Shown piece by piece: positions 9,379 through 17,932 of a stretch of DNA of 64,000 nt. Under the pieces are notes generated by a model. It saw only the letters and a program-made list of their open reading frames with translations, did not search any database and was not told the DNA's origin. Source of the DNA: Calditrichota bacterium (GTDB lineage: Bacteria; Calditrichota; Calditrichia; Calditrichales; J004); assembly GCA_024277115.1 (NCBI GenBank), contig JAJRVW010000145.1:1-64000 (forward strand), given 5' to 3'. Position 1 is the stretch's first letter. The number at the start of each line of letters is the position of its first letter. The translations under genes were made by a program, and so were the position numbers.

Positions 9379-10257
9379 TTATAGCGCCCCTTTTTCTAAC
9401 ATCTCGGCAATTTCATACTTTCCATCTTCGATAATGATATTAATATCGTCCTGTTTCAGTGTTAAATCATCAAGGCATTTTTGATAAAGCGCATCATCAA
9501 AGGGTGTTGCTTTAGAATAACCGATTTCTGCGAAATGGCACATGGTACCTGCTACATATAAAGTAGCCACCTGCTTAAAATGTTCTTCCGGCACATCATA
9601 AGGCCGGTTATGATACCCGATTGAATAAATCATATCATCCGGCAGCAACCAATTCCGCGCAATATGTTCACCCAAAGTTGCATGATTAAAACCAAACACC
9701 CTCTCCTCCACATCCATGATGGCCGCGTCTTTGGCGTTGGATATCTGTAATATTTTTGTAAATGCTTTTCTCAAGAACTGTTCTTCTGCAATTAACCCAA
9801 TTTTATGTAATAACCCGGAGGCATAAACAACCTCGCCTTTATCGCGGTATTCACGCCGATAAATCATTTTTGCAAACATGGCAACACCAACACAAAAGGC
9901 CCATAATTCGGAGCGCCTGTAACCTTCGATCGATTCATTCTTTTCAAATATTTCGCAGGCCTTCTGGCGGAGAGCAAGTTCTTTGACTGTATTATAACCA
10001 ATCCAGATAACCGCTTTTTCGATTTCATCAATTTTTGTTTGTGGCGCATAAAATGAAGAATTTGAGATGCGTAATATTTTTGCAGATAACGGTGGATCAA
10101 CCTGTATTATATCTTTTAAATCTTTTGCTGTGGAACGCGGATCGTTTATTAAACGCACAATTCCGGAAACCACAGACTTGATTGAAGAAATTTCGGAATT
10201 ATTTACCGCATCTAATATTTTTTCTATCCGCTCGTCTTTTACTTCTGCGACAGACAT
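9379..10257 (-). CDS. HDOD domain signalling protein
   Basis: Residues about 20-215 of 292 form an HDOD domain, the HD-related output domain without a phosphohydrolase metal centre. Typical pieces are the KDLKDIIQVDPPLSAKIL segment, SSFYAP and an IGYHNRPYD segment. HDOD proteins act as non-enzymatic regulatory modules, often beside kinases or diguanylate enzymes. It is the first gene of an operon with the histidine kinase. The ATG at 10257 is preceded by only weak purine-rich sequence. Confidence 0.88.
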   Translation of the reverse strand: MSVAEVKDERIEKILDAVNNSEISSIKSVVSGIVRLINDPRSTAKDLKDIIQVDPPLSAKILRISNSSFYAPQTKIDEIEKAVIWIGYNTVKELALRQKACEIFEKNESIEGYRRSELWAFCVGVAMFAKMIYRREYRDKGEVVYASGLLHKIGLIAEEQFLRKAFTKILQISNAKDAAIMDVEERVFGFNHATLGEHIARNWLLPDDMIYSIGYHNRPYDVPEEHFKQVATLYVAGTMCHFAEIGYSKATPFDDALYQKCLDDLTLKQDDINIIIEDGKYEIAEMLEKGAL

Positions 10258-10353
10258 GCTAAACCTTATTTACTGAAAAAAGAGTATACATTACTTTTCG
10301 GGATCAATAAGTTTCTCTTTAGGGTAATTATCAAAATGAGAGGAATCTAAATA

Positions 10354-10390
10354 AAAAAGGCATTCAACTAACTTTAAATTGAATGCCTTT
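10354..10390 (-). terminator. Terminator after the protease operon
   Basis: AAAGGCATTCAA (10356-10367) pairs perfectly with TTGAATGCCTTT (10379-10390). On the minus strand the stem is followed by a T-run. It lies 20 nt beyond the stop of the small gene at 10410. Confidence 0.85.
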
Positions 10391-10409
10391 AAAATAAACA
10401 GGATAATTT

Positions 10410-10640
10410 TTAATTTTGTGCGCGTAACTTTTTAACTTTGTTAATATGAATCGGGACACCCTCAATCATGTCGGGGATTTTTTCGCGTAAGCTTTCAATT
10501 TGCCCTTTTGCGCCGATGGCAATACCAATTACGCCCTCTTCCACAAATCCAATTCCGATTGAGACTATCTGTGCATTGACTAGCCACTCATCTAAATATT
10601 TAGCTTTTACTTCTTTTGCTTTTTCAATTTGTCTTTCCAT
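10410..10640 (-). CDS. Small protein resembling the N-terminal domain of its protease neighbour
   Basis: The 76-residue product has no signal. Its core (QIVSIGIGF ... IAIGAKG ... IPDMIEGVPIHINKV) lines up with residues 24-76 of the adjacent protease (NVVATGIGYK ... IICSVE ... IPATMDGIPLDVK). It therefore looks like a free-standing copy of that domain. The ATG overlaps the protease stop by 1 nt (TAATG), which strongly suggests translational coupling. A propeptide-like inhibitor, chaperone or oligomerisation partner of the protease is an inference. No catalytic residues are present. Confidence 0.7.
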   Translation of the reverse strand: MERQIEKAKEVKAKYLDEWLVNAQIVSIGIGFVEEGVIGIAIGAKGQIESLREKIPDMIEGVPIHINKVKKLRAQN

Positions 10641-11665
10641 TAGGGCAAAGTCACATTCAATAATTCAAACACATTTTGGATTCGGTTTATAATTGTAGAG
10701 TTGGCGCTCCCCGCAAATAACAACCCGACTATCTCTTTTTTGTCATTCAAAATTGCAGAGCCGCTATCACCGCCGGCACTCATATTTCCGGCCATCAGCT
10801 GGTCCACAAAAGTGGCTGTTTTACCTGCGCCGTAACTAACCGTAGAAACTACATCAATCTGGGTTATAGTGCCAGTTGTATATTCGGTTGTGCGGCCAAA
10901 TTTTTGCAGGGACAAACCAAGAGTCCCTTCTGCCACACCGGCAATATTGCCAATCTGGAGAATATCATCTTTAATATCGCTTTCGCTTGTGGGTTTTGCT
11001 ATGGCACAATCAACAAGGTTTTTCCCGGGCTGGTTTTCAATTACAGCCTTTAATCTCGATTTTCGGCCAGCAGCGCTGGCCATGCCGTTTAAGATATTTG
11101 CGGCAGCGTTGGCAAAACTGCAATTACTATCATTGCCTCCGCCATCATCGCCACCACCGTCCCAGGCAATCGGAACAAAATCATGGAGTGTACCGATTAT
11201 ATCATCCGGGCGTGAGCCTCCATCGGTAGGGCCGGGCTGTAAAATATCATCACCAATATCGGCGCTATTGCTATTTGCCAGGACATGGTTATTAGACAAA
11301 ATATAACGGCCGTCCTCTCTTTTTACCGTGCAGCCAAATGTGCCGGCTGTTATTAAATAATGCCCGATACTTACGCCACCCGATGCGGGTCGATATTTTA
11401 GTTTGGGGTCGGGGAAGGCATAAATTGCCCCCGAAGCCTTAACATCCAGGGGAATACCATCCATGGTTGCCGGAATTATATCGGCGGCGGCAAGCTGAGC
11501 CTTTGCCTTTTTGTTCTCGACTGAACAGATTATTGATAAGTTATCCGTAACTTTTCCATTGATTATTTTGTAGCCAATTCCTGTGGCCACAACATTTGAC
11601 TTGCCCATTAAATCACTGCGTGTAGATTTAAGGACGGCACGAATATCATCAATATTTACTGCCAT
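10640..11665 (-). CDS. Trypsin-like serine protease family protein (NAL1-like, cytoplasmic)
   Basis: The 341 residues start with a roughly 80-residue alpha/beta domain (VVATGIGYK ... IPLDVK), then a chymotrypsin-fold domain. Likely catalytic residues are His127 in LSNNHVLA, Asp219 in NLVDCAIA and Ser301 in GGDSGSAI. A Gly/Asp-rich insert occupies about 168-180. The GHYLITAGTFGC and DILQPGPTDGG motifs belong to a bacterial family related to plant NAL1. There is no signal peptide, so it should act in the cytoplasm. The ATG has GGAGG about 6 nt upstream. It is co-transcribed with the small N-domain paralogue. The 180 nt upstream (11666-11845) contain no clear element. Confidence 0.82.
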   Translation of the reverse strand: MAVNIDDIRAVLKSTRSDLMGKSNVVATGIGYKIINGKVTDNLSIICSVENKKAKAQLAAADIIPATMDGIPLDVKASGAIYAFPDPKLKYRPASGGVSIGHYLITAGTFGCTVKREDGRYILSNNHVLANSNSADIGDDILQPGPTDGGSRPDDIIGTLHDFVPIAWDGGGDDGGGNDSNCSFANAAANILNGMASAAGRKSRLKAVIENQPGKNLVDCAIAKPTSESDIKDDILQIGNIAGVAEGTLGLSLQKFGRTTEYTTGTITQIDVVSTVSYGAGKTATFVDQLMAGNMSAGGDSGSAILNDKKEIVGLLFAGSANSTIINRIQNVFELLNVTLP

Positions 11666-11845
11666 AATACCTCCAATAAAGTATAAACCACGGATTAATT
11701 AATATTGCTATATCAGTAAGAATATTTTGTCTCAACTGAGCAGCACAATCATAATAAAAAATTCTGAAATATTCGTGACGATTGTTGAAGCTTCGTTTTT
11801 ATTCAACCGGAATTTTAGATGAGAAAATTGAATGTGAGGACTGAA

Positions 11846-12940
11846 TCATGATTTTATTGAAAACTGCTCTTTCATAGATTGAATATCTGTGACATCAATA
11901 TTAGATGAAGAGGCGGACACAAGTTCTTTGTCTAATTTATAGGCGACATATAAATGGTTTAAGGCATCTTCATCGCCTCTTTTTTTATACTCTTTATATG
12001 CGAGCAAATGACCTTTTGCCAATAATTTATTTTTGGTTTTATTTAGCACCTCCGGGATAGAAAGCGTTGTGCCCGCTGCAATAAAATCGGGATTTGAAAT
12101 TTTATCTTCATTAGCCTGCAAGATTAATGGCCATAAATAACCATCGCTATAATACTTAAAGGCCAGCTTCCATAAATTATCCCCCACGCCGGTTTTATGC
12201 GGAATACTCGCTTGTACAGCTTTTTTTATTGAAGACGAGTTCTTTTTCTTTACTGGGCTATTATTTGATTTTTTTACCTGTTCCAGATTTTTTACAGCAG
12301 GATCAATCGGTTTGGGTTGCGATGAATCAGCACCCTCATCATCCGAGAACTGTAAATAGAGCAAAAGAATGCTGATTAAAATAACCAAAGTAATTATAAT
12401 CGGTGTTTTCTTCGATCGACTATTTTCATCTTCCTTCAAATGCAAATTTTGAGAAGGGGCGGCCTTAAAATCATCCTGTTGGCTTTCGGTTACCGGCGCT
12501 TTTTCTTCTACTTTAGAAGGTTCAACTCTACTCTCGGTTGCAGCTCCATTAAAAATGGCTGAATCTGGTGTTTTTTCATTTTTAGTTAAATATTCCCCTG
12601 CAAAATTAAAATTATCCTGATCATCAAAATAGGTTGCCTTAAGATGTTGATAATTTTTATTTATATATTCACGCAGGTGTTTCTCGGGTTTAAAAAGTAC
12701 TTTGCGATGGGCGGCAATGGTAAAACTTTCACCGGTTTGAATGTTACGCCCCAACCGGGCAGGAACATTACGCAGTTTAAAAATCCCCAATCCTGTCAAA
12801 TTAACGATACTGTCCCGTAATAAACCCTGTTGGATTACTGTGGTCATTTCTTTTAGAAACAATCGGGCAAAAGATTTATTAAGACTGCTTCTCTGAACAA
12901 GTGTATTTATTATTTGATCAAATGAGATTTTCTCGTTCAT
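11846..12940 (-). CDS. HU-like DNA-binding domain fused through a membrane helix to LysM
   Basis: Residues 1-95 of 364 are an HU/IHF-like domain with the GLGIFKLRNVPARLGRN arm region and HRKVLFKP. Residues 96-178 are polar and probably disordered. A single membrane helix lies at about 180-197, preceded by SRSKK, which predicts N-in/C-out. After a Lys/Ser-rich linker, residues 248-296 form a LysM-type domain (GDNLWKLAFKYY ... ILQAN ... IPEV). The layout would place DNA binding in the cytoplasm and peptidoglycan binding in the periplasm. It parallels the known Bacteroidetes proteins that join HU-CCDC81-like domains to SPOR. It follows an HU gene by 7 nt. A role in linking chromosome and envelope is inference. 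Confidence 0.82.
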   Translation of the reverse strand: MNEKISFDQIINTLVQRSSLNKSFARLFLKEMTTVIQQGLLRDSIVNLTGLGIFKLRNVPARLGRNIQTGESFTIAAHRKVLFKPEKHLREYINKNYQHLKATYFDDQDNFNFAGEYLTKNEKTPDSAIFNGAATESRVEPSKVEEKAPVTESQQDDFKAAPSQNLHLKEDENSRSKKTPIIITLVILISILLLYLQFSDDEGADSSQPKPIDPAVKNLEQVKKSNNSPVKKKNSSSIKKAVQASIPHKTGVGDNLWKLAFKYYSDGYLWPLILQANEDKISNPDFIAAGTTLSIPEVLNKTKNKLLAKGHLLAYKEYKKRGDEDALNHLYVAYKLDKELVSASSSNIDVTDIQSMKEQFSIKS

Positions 12941-12947
12941 ACCAATC

Positions 12948-13220
12948 CTATTTTACATTTTCCCTTAATGCTTTAGATGGGCGGAAGATGGCAACAATTT
13001 TCTTTGGCAGGAGCATCATTTTTTTTACGTGCGGGTTATAACTCTTCCGCGGATTATGGGCGGCAGTATCAAAAGTACCAAATCCGGGGATTGTAAAGCG
13101 ATCGTGATTACCAAGATGTTCTTTAAAAATACCCGTAACCGTTGATAGAATTGTCTTTATTTCAGATTGCGGTTTATCTAATCGTTTTGCCAAAGTTTTA
13201 ACAATTTCGCTGGTATTCAT
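12948..13220 (-). CDS. HU-family DNA-binding protein
   Basis: The chosen start (ATG at 13220, AGG 7 nt upstream) gives 90 residues, the standard HU length; the longer in-frame extension to 13280 does not look like HU. The fold is visible as an N-terminal helical pair, FTIPGFGTF for the turn into the beta sheet, a Pro/Lys/His-rich arm (NPRKSYNPH) and a C-terminal FRPSKALREN. It should dimerise and bend DNA. It sits 7 nt upstream of the HU-LysM chimera, so the two are probably made together and might form heterodimers. Confidence 0.9.
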   Translation of the reverse strand: MNTSEIVKTLAKRLDKPQSEIKTILSTVTGIFKEHLGNHDRFTIPGFGTFDTAAHNPRKSYNPHVKKMMLLPKKIVAIFRPSKALRENVK

Positions 13221-13328
13221 AAAAAAACCTGTATGGAGTAGGACTGGAAAATTTGTGAATTGTTCAAAATAATACACCACAGTGTTGGTATTGTCAAGTG
13301 AGAAAATTTTAGAAGTATTGTAAGTGAA

Positions 13329-14837
13329 TCATTTGTGGCGGATTAATACCCGCTCAAGTACATCAAATCCACCCTGCACAAATAAGGCAAGTAACGCAGC
13401 AGGAACTGCGCCTTCCAAAATCAGGGCTGTACTGTCCAAGCGGATTCCTGTAAGGATAGGCTGACCAAAGCCACCTGCGCCAATGAGCGCACCCAGCGTT
13501 GCCGTGCCGATATTTATCACTGCAGCTGTTTTAATACCGGCAAGTATCGACCGTGTTGCCAATGGGATTTCAACAAATCGCAAACGGTCAAAATGGGACA
13601 ACCCAAGGGCAATGGCCGATTCGAAAATAGGTGTGGGGATATCCTTAATTCCACTAAAAGTATTACGGATAATCGGAAGCAGGCTGTAAAGAAATAGCGC
13701 CATCATTGCCGGTTGCGCGCCTATCCCCAAAAGAGGAATCATAAATACAAGGATGGCCAGAGACGGAATGGTTTGGATAATTCCCGCGATCCCCAGGATA
13801 ATGGATCCTCCTGTTTTTATTTTTGCCGCAAGCACACCTAAAGGGATGGAAATTAAAATTGCCAGTGAAAGCGAAACCAGCACAAGGAAAAGATGTTCTT
13901 TTGTACGCTGCCATATCCTTCCCCAAAGTGCTTCTTTTTTATAATTCTGTTCCAGTTGAAAAGTACTTTTTAAAAACTGTGCCGCTACTTGCGCAGCGGG
14001 AATTTTTTCCAATTTTGCCTGCGCATTTAAGGCGGACATTTTTAACGCATCGATTCGGCCTGTTAATTTTTTTAATGCCTGTATAAATTCTGGCGCTGCT
14101 TTAAGCAGTTCTTTTCGCACCAAAAAATAGGCCTCATATTCGGGAAAATGGTGAAGGTCATCCTGCAGGATTAAAAGATTATAATATTTGATTTCCGCAT
14201 CTGTGGAATATAGGTCGATCACATCCAAAGAGCCATTTTCCAGCGCGCGATAGGCAAGGTCATGATCAAGGCCGCGTACATCTTTTTGAGGGAGGCCATA
14301 AGCACGCCTCAGGGAAGGCCAGCCATCGCCCCGGTCCATAAATTCATTGGTAAAACCAAATATTAATTGTGGATATTTGCTGAGATCGGAGATTTTTTTT
14401 AGGTCATATTTTTGTGCTGTTTCCTGCAAAGCGCCCAGAGCGTACGTATTATTAAAGCCAAGTGGCCCGATTGCTATAATTCCCAAACTATCGAGATAGG
14501 AAATCACCGAAGAAAAACCGGCCACTTCCCTGTTTGCCAAAATTTCCTGACGCAGTGTGCCGCTGTACTCGGGATAAACATCAATTTCGCCATTATTGAG
14601 TGCATTCCATAAAACACGGGTACCGCCAAGTTCTGCCTTATGCCGGGCGGAGAATTGTTCCGATTTTGCCAACTGGGTAGCAATTTCACCAAGGATCACC
14701 GATTCCGTAAATTTTTTTGATCCAATTTTTACTACGGTCTGCGCATTTCCTTCTATCGGTAAAAAGATAAAGTGCAGAATCAGAATAGCAACAATACTAT
14801 TTCCGATAAAAAACTTTTGATTACAATTTCTAATCAT
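13329..14837 (-). CDS. Glycine betaine/choline-type ABC importer, fused substrate-binding protein and permease
   Basis: After a signal/anchor segment (about residues 12-32), residues 33-300 form an OpuBC/OpuAC-type binding domain. GSKKFTES and ELGGTRVLW are conserved near its start. Residues 310-502 form a BPD_transp_1 permease with about five to six helices and the EAA-type loop (ESAIALGLSHFDRL). Fusion of both parts is known in QAT-family osmoprotectant importers, although here the binding domain precedes the permease. The likely substrate is a quaternary amine such as betaine or choline. The ATG at 14837 has GGAGG 6-7 nt upstream and overlaps the ATPase stop by 8 nt. It is the second gene of a two-gene transporter operon. 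Confidence 0.9.
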   Translation of the reverse strand: MIRNCNQKFFIGNSIVAILILHFIFLPIEGNAQTVVKIGSKKFTESVILGEIATQLAKSEQFSARHKAELGGTRVLWNALNNGEIDVYPEYSGTLRQEILANREVAGFSSVISYLDSLGIIAIGPLGFNNTYALGALQETAQKYDLKKISDLSKYPQLIFGFTNEFMDRGDGWPSLRRAYGLPQKDVRGLDHDLAYRALENGSLDVIDLYSTDAEIKYYNLLILQDDLHHFPEYEAYFLVRKELLKAAPEFIQALKKLTGRIDALKMSALNAQAKLEKIPAAQVAAQFLKSTFQLEQNYKKEALWGRIWQRTKEHLFLVLVSLSLAILISIPLGVLAAKIKTGGSIILGIAGIIQTIPSLAILVFMIPLLGIGAQPAMMALFLYSLLPIIRNTFSGIKDIPTPIFESAIALGLSHFDRLRFVEIPLATRSILAGIKTAAVINIGTATLGALIGAGGFGQPILTGIRLDSTALILEGAVPAALLALFVQGGFDVLERVLIRHK

Positions 14838-15576
14838 TTTCCACCTCCGGCAGATGGCTGCGTTGTGCCCGGATAAAATCGGAAACAAATTTTTGAGCGG
14901 GTGTTTTAATCAATGTCTCAATCGGCCCTGTCTGGATTATTTTTCCTTTGTTCATCAAAATAATTTCGTCACCCAGAAAAGCTGCCTCATGGAGATCGTG
15001 CGAGACCATCACAACTGTTTTTTTTAGCCGGTTAAATATTTCCCGCATACTTTCATGTAACCCCAAGCGGATTAATGGGTCTAAGGCGCCAAACGGTTCA
15101 TCCAATAAGAGGATTTCCGGATCGAGCATTAAGGCACGCATCAGGCTTACACGTTGGCGTTGCCCACCCGATAGTTGAGACGGGAAACGGTTTAAATTAT
15201 CAACAGGAAAATGTGTGAGGCTTGCCAAATCTTCCAGCCTTTTGCTGATTTTCTCTTCGGGCCATGCTAACCTGCGCGCCATTAAACTAATATTTTGCCT
15301 GGCCGTCATATTGGGGAAAAGCCCACCCTCCTGGATCACATAGCCCATATTTAAGCGCAGAGACTGAATATTATTTTCCGTAACCCGCTGGCCCGCTATC
15401 AAAATTGCACCGGAACCCGGGATAATTAGTCGATTAATCAAGCGTAAAATTGTTGACTTGCCGCAACCGCTTGGGCCAATAAGAATAGTTGTAGTCCCGC
15501 GTTTTAAAGAGAGGTTAAAGTTGGTGAGTATTGCTTCGCTTGGGTAGGAAAAGGAGACATTTTGCAACGTAATCAT
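14830..15576 (-). CDS. Quaternary-amine ABC importer ATPase (OpuBA/ProV type)
   Basis: This is a 248-residue ABC ATPase with Walker A GPSGCGKST, the Q-loop in YVIQEGGLFP, signature LSGGQRQR, Walker B ILLLDEPFGALDP and an H-loop VSHD. The EGGLFP and FGALDPLIR pieces are typical of the OpuA/ProV branch. It lacks the C-terminal CBS pair found in many ProV and OpuAA proteins, so ionic-strength gating through CBS is not expected. I start at ATG 15576 because the TTG extension to 15603 is unlike the family. It is coupled by an 8-nt overlap to the fused permease/binding protein. Confidence 0.92.
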   Translation of the reverse strand: MITLQNVSFSYPSEAILTNFNLSLKRGTTTILIGPSGCGKSTILRLINRLIIPGSGAILIAGQRVTENNIQSLRLNMGYVIQEGGLFPNMTARQNISLMARRLAWPEEKISKRLEDLASLTHFPVDNLNRFPSQLSGGQRQRVSLMRALMLDPEILLLDEPFGALDPLIRLGLHESMREIFNRLKKTVVMVSHDLHEAAFLGDEIILMNKGKIIQTGPIETLIKTPAQKFVSDFIRAQRSHLPEVEND

Positions 15577-15755
15577 ATTTAATTTTCCGATGGGTTCAAT
15601 CAATTTACATGACCGGTTAAATACGTTTGGATTGCCAGGTTTCGGCGTATAACGACATTCCTGACACTACAAAGAATAAAACGCCGGAAGACTCAAAATA
15701 CTTCCATGCCGAAATTTTTAAAATACTAAACTCCGATATTCTTAAAAACCCAAGC

Positions 15756-16601
15756 TTATTTTTTGATCAGCGACTTGGAGAGATGAATCGCTTTAGAAAG
15801 AAATTCTTCAACGGCTTCTTGTTGATCATCTGTTTTCTGGAAGTTTGTCGCTGTTAAAATTGCTGAGACAAATCCTTCCGTATGCCATTTTCCCCCACCG
15901 GGAAGGTCATCATTATTTAAGCTTGAAAAATCAGGATAAGGCCATGGGGAGACATAATAATAAGGCTCGTTATAATTATAATCGCCGGGCGAAAAGCCAA
16001 CACCTACAGATTTCATTTTTTCGAGATTTTCATTTGCTTCGATGGTAATCAACATCCCCAAATCGAAATGGTGCGGCCAGCAGCGCACATCCGAAGAACC
16101 CGGATTTTGGTTGGCACATTTTTTCAAAGCAAGGTCAGCATTGGCAAAATGATGGGCAAAATCAGCAAATAATGAAGGATCGAAAAAATCAAAGGCTGCA
16201 CCGCCGGCCTGTTTGGTCAACGGAATTTCATAATGACGTTTAAGTGTAAAACCGGAAGGATCAAAATTACTTGATTTTAATGCATTTAAATACCAACTAA
16301 CAATTTTTTTTTCGGTTTTTCCATGTAATTTCAATTCTAAGAAATCATGGTCTTCGTCCAATAAAACTATTTTAAATTTCTCAAAATTGATTGCCAGGCG
16401 CAGTTGATTATGGCTGCCAAATGGCGCGCTTAAAAAGGCATTTAATGTGTTGTTCCACTCCATATTTGTATGGCTGTCATCTGGCTTTTTATCCACAAAC
16501 GAGATACCCGTGGCGGCAATCATTTGTGATGCCTGATGTAATTGCAACCTCACTTCTTTCAATTTTTCAAGATCACGATTTTTGGTATTCTGCCACGCCA
16601 T
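15756..16601 (-). CDS. DUF5996 family protein
   Basis: The 281-residue soluble protein matches DUF5996. The C-terminal pattern YYYVSPWPYPDF ... LPGGGKWHTEGFVSAILTA is the family hallmark, and the N-terminal part (TLNAFLSAPF) also fits. No biochemical function is established that I know of. There is no signal peptide. It is probably transcribed alone, 150 nt upstream of the transporter genes. The ATG at 16601 has only a weak GGACT upstream. Confidence 0.8.
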   Translation of the reverse strand: MAWQNTKNRDLEKLKEVRLQLHQASQMIAATGISFVDKKPDDSHTNMEWNNTLNAFLSAPFGSHNQLRLAINFEKFKIVLLDEDHDFLELKLHGKTEKKIVSWYLNALKSSNFDPSGFTLKRHYEIPLTKQAGGAAFDFFDPSLFADFAHHFANADLALKKCANQNPGSSDVRCWPHHFDLGMLITIEANENLEKMKSVGVGFSPGDYNYNEPYYYVSPWPYPDFSSLNNDDLPGGGKWHTEGFVSAILTATNFQKTDDQQEAVEEFLSKAIHLSKSLIKK

Positions 16602-16660
16602 AATGAGTCCTTTACTAAAAATATTGAAGATGTATTGATCGCTTTAAAAATCTTCCAAAG

Positions 16661-16760
16661 CTGTTATTCTGAATCGTTTTTTGATGAAGAATTCCATCAG
16701 TAAGGGCTTTGATAAGCTTTGGGATGCTTCGGTACAAAACACCTCAGCATGACAAAACAG
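16661..16760. repeat. REP/MITE-like intergenic element with terminal inverted repeats
   Basis: The left end CTGTTATTCTGAAT and the right end CAGCATGACAAAACAG are imperfect inverse copies of each other. Between them are GATGAAGAATTCCATC and GGGATGCTTCGGTAC. This pattern (CTGAAT ... GATGAAGAAT ... GGGATGCTTCGGTA ... CTCAGCATGAC) is a common dispersed intergenic element in FCB genomes. It fills most of the gap between DUF5996 and the lipoprotein gene. Confidence 0.55.
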
Positions 16761-16785
16761 TATATCCCTACTTTATGGATAAACA

Positions 16786-17487
16786 CTAATTGATCACGGC
16801 ATCTTCGGCTAAATCAATTAACTCACCAAAATCAAAATCTGTGGCTGCCTCTTTAATATCCTCAAAAGCAATATCCCGCCCGCGGATTTCAACTAGAAAA
16901 CGATCGGCAATTATTATGTTTATTTCACCACGTTTCCGGTCGGTGTCATATTCTTCAAAGGCTTTATGTCCGTCAATTTTTGTGGTGCGTTCAAACCCTG
17001 TCCCCGTATCCCGGTCAAATTCGGACATCGCCCAACCGATGGAGCCCATCTTCATAAACCCGGACATACTGCCCATATCAATTACTTTAATTTTAAGTTC
17101 GGGGTCTTCACCTTCATTATAGTAGAATGCCTCGGCCTCAGAAACATTAATTCCCAACGCCGTGTTGCTTTCTCCGTTGGATTTTTGCCTGGGTAATCCA
17201 CCAGCTTTTTCGGGCAATATATTTTTTAATTCCCGGAAATTGACAGCTTTAACTTTAGGGTTCCCGGACATTGCCTCACCTAACTTATCCATCGCATCGG
17301 CCATATTATCGGCATTATCATCAAGCGATTCGCTAAGTTGTTCAGCCATATTCTCGGCAGCTTCGGCCATTTTTTCGACAGCAGCTTCCATCTCTTCGGC
17401 TGCATCATCTAAGCGGCGTTGCCTTTCGGATTTACAGGCACTGAGCAAAATGATAATCGCCAATAGAAAAAATGTTAATTGTTTCAT
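16786..17487 (-). CDS. Coiled-coil lipoprotein of unknown function
   Basis: The signal ends LLSAC, so lipidation is predicted at Cys18. Residues 25-75 are an Ala/Glu/Met-rich coiled coil with short repeats (EEMEAAVEKMAEAAENM). The region from about 80 to 233 is a soluble domain with alternating Gly/Met and charged segments (MGSMSGFMKMGSIGW, EEYDTDRKRGEI). I do not recognise the family. The ATG has GGAGG 6-7 nt upstream, so expression should be good. It is probably an envelope protein that oligomerises through its coil. Confidence 0.75.
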   Translation of the reverse strand: MKQLTFFLLAIIILLSACKSERQRRLDDAAEEMEAAVEKMAEAAENMAEQLSESLDDNADNMADAMDKLGEAMSGNPKVKAVNFRELKNILPEKAGGLPRQKSNGESNTALGINVSEAEAFYYNEGEDPELKIKVIDMGSMSGFMKMGSIGWAMSEFDRDTGTGFERTTKIDGHKAFEEYDTDRKRGEINIIIADRFLVEIRGRDIAFEDIKEAATDFDFGELIDLAEDAVIN

Positions 17488-17534
17488 AACACCTCCAAGT
17501 AGAAAGTACTTATTACTAGATCAAGTTAAGGCAT

Positions 17535-17864
17535 TTATTCCCTGTGCGTTGCAAAATCAAAATGCAGCCACAAAGTTCTGGATAGCCTAAAAATAAGGGG
17601 AATTACAACCATGCTAATTGCACCAAGTATTACGGCAATTTTCCAAATTGGCACATCAAGGGCTGTCATTATTAAAATTGTAGGCGCAACAATGAGTGCA
17701 TAAAAGAAATTGGCAATCACAATCGACATGGTGTAATAGCCTTCTTCCCGTTCAAACTTAAACCCGCAATGTGTGCACGTCTGGTTCATTTTTAGGATTC
17801 CTTTAAACATTTTCCCATCTTCACATTTGGGGCATCTTTGTGTTACAACAGCATTTAAACTCAT
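17535..17864 (-). CDS. DUF983 small membrane protein with zinc ribbon
   Basis: The 109-residue protein has an N-terminal zinc ribbon with CPKC and CTHC, then REEGYYTMS and two membrane helices (about residues 48-68 and 73-93). This matches DUF983. DUF983 proteins are often near cytochrome oxidase or heme genes, but their function is not settled. The ATG at 17864 has GAGG 6 nt upstream; the longer frame to 17912 is unsupported. Confidence 0.85.
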   Translation of the reverse strand: MSLNAVVTQRCPKCEDGKMFKGILKMNQTCTHCGFKFEREEGYYTMSIVIANFFYALIVAPTILIMTALDVPIWKIAVILGAISMVVIPLIFRLSRTLWLHFDFATHRE

Positions 17865-17932
17865 TTTTTCCTCATATTTTGTATATACAATCGGCCTAAG
17901 CAAATCTTTCAATCTTTCAATCTAAAAGACCG

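Noticed and set aside
15604..15755. Small gene in the gap between the transporter and DUF5996
   Set aside because: The plus frame at 15627 runs into the DUF5996 gene, has no good ribosome site and no recognisable product.
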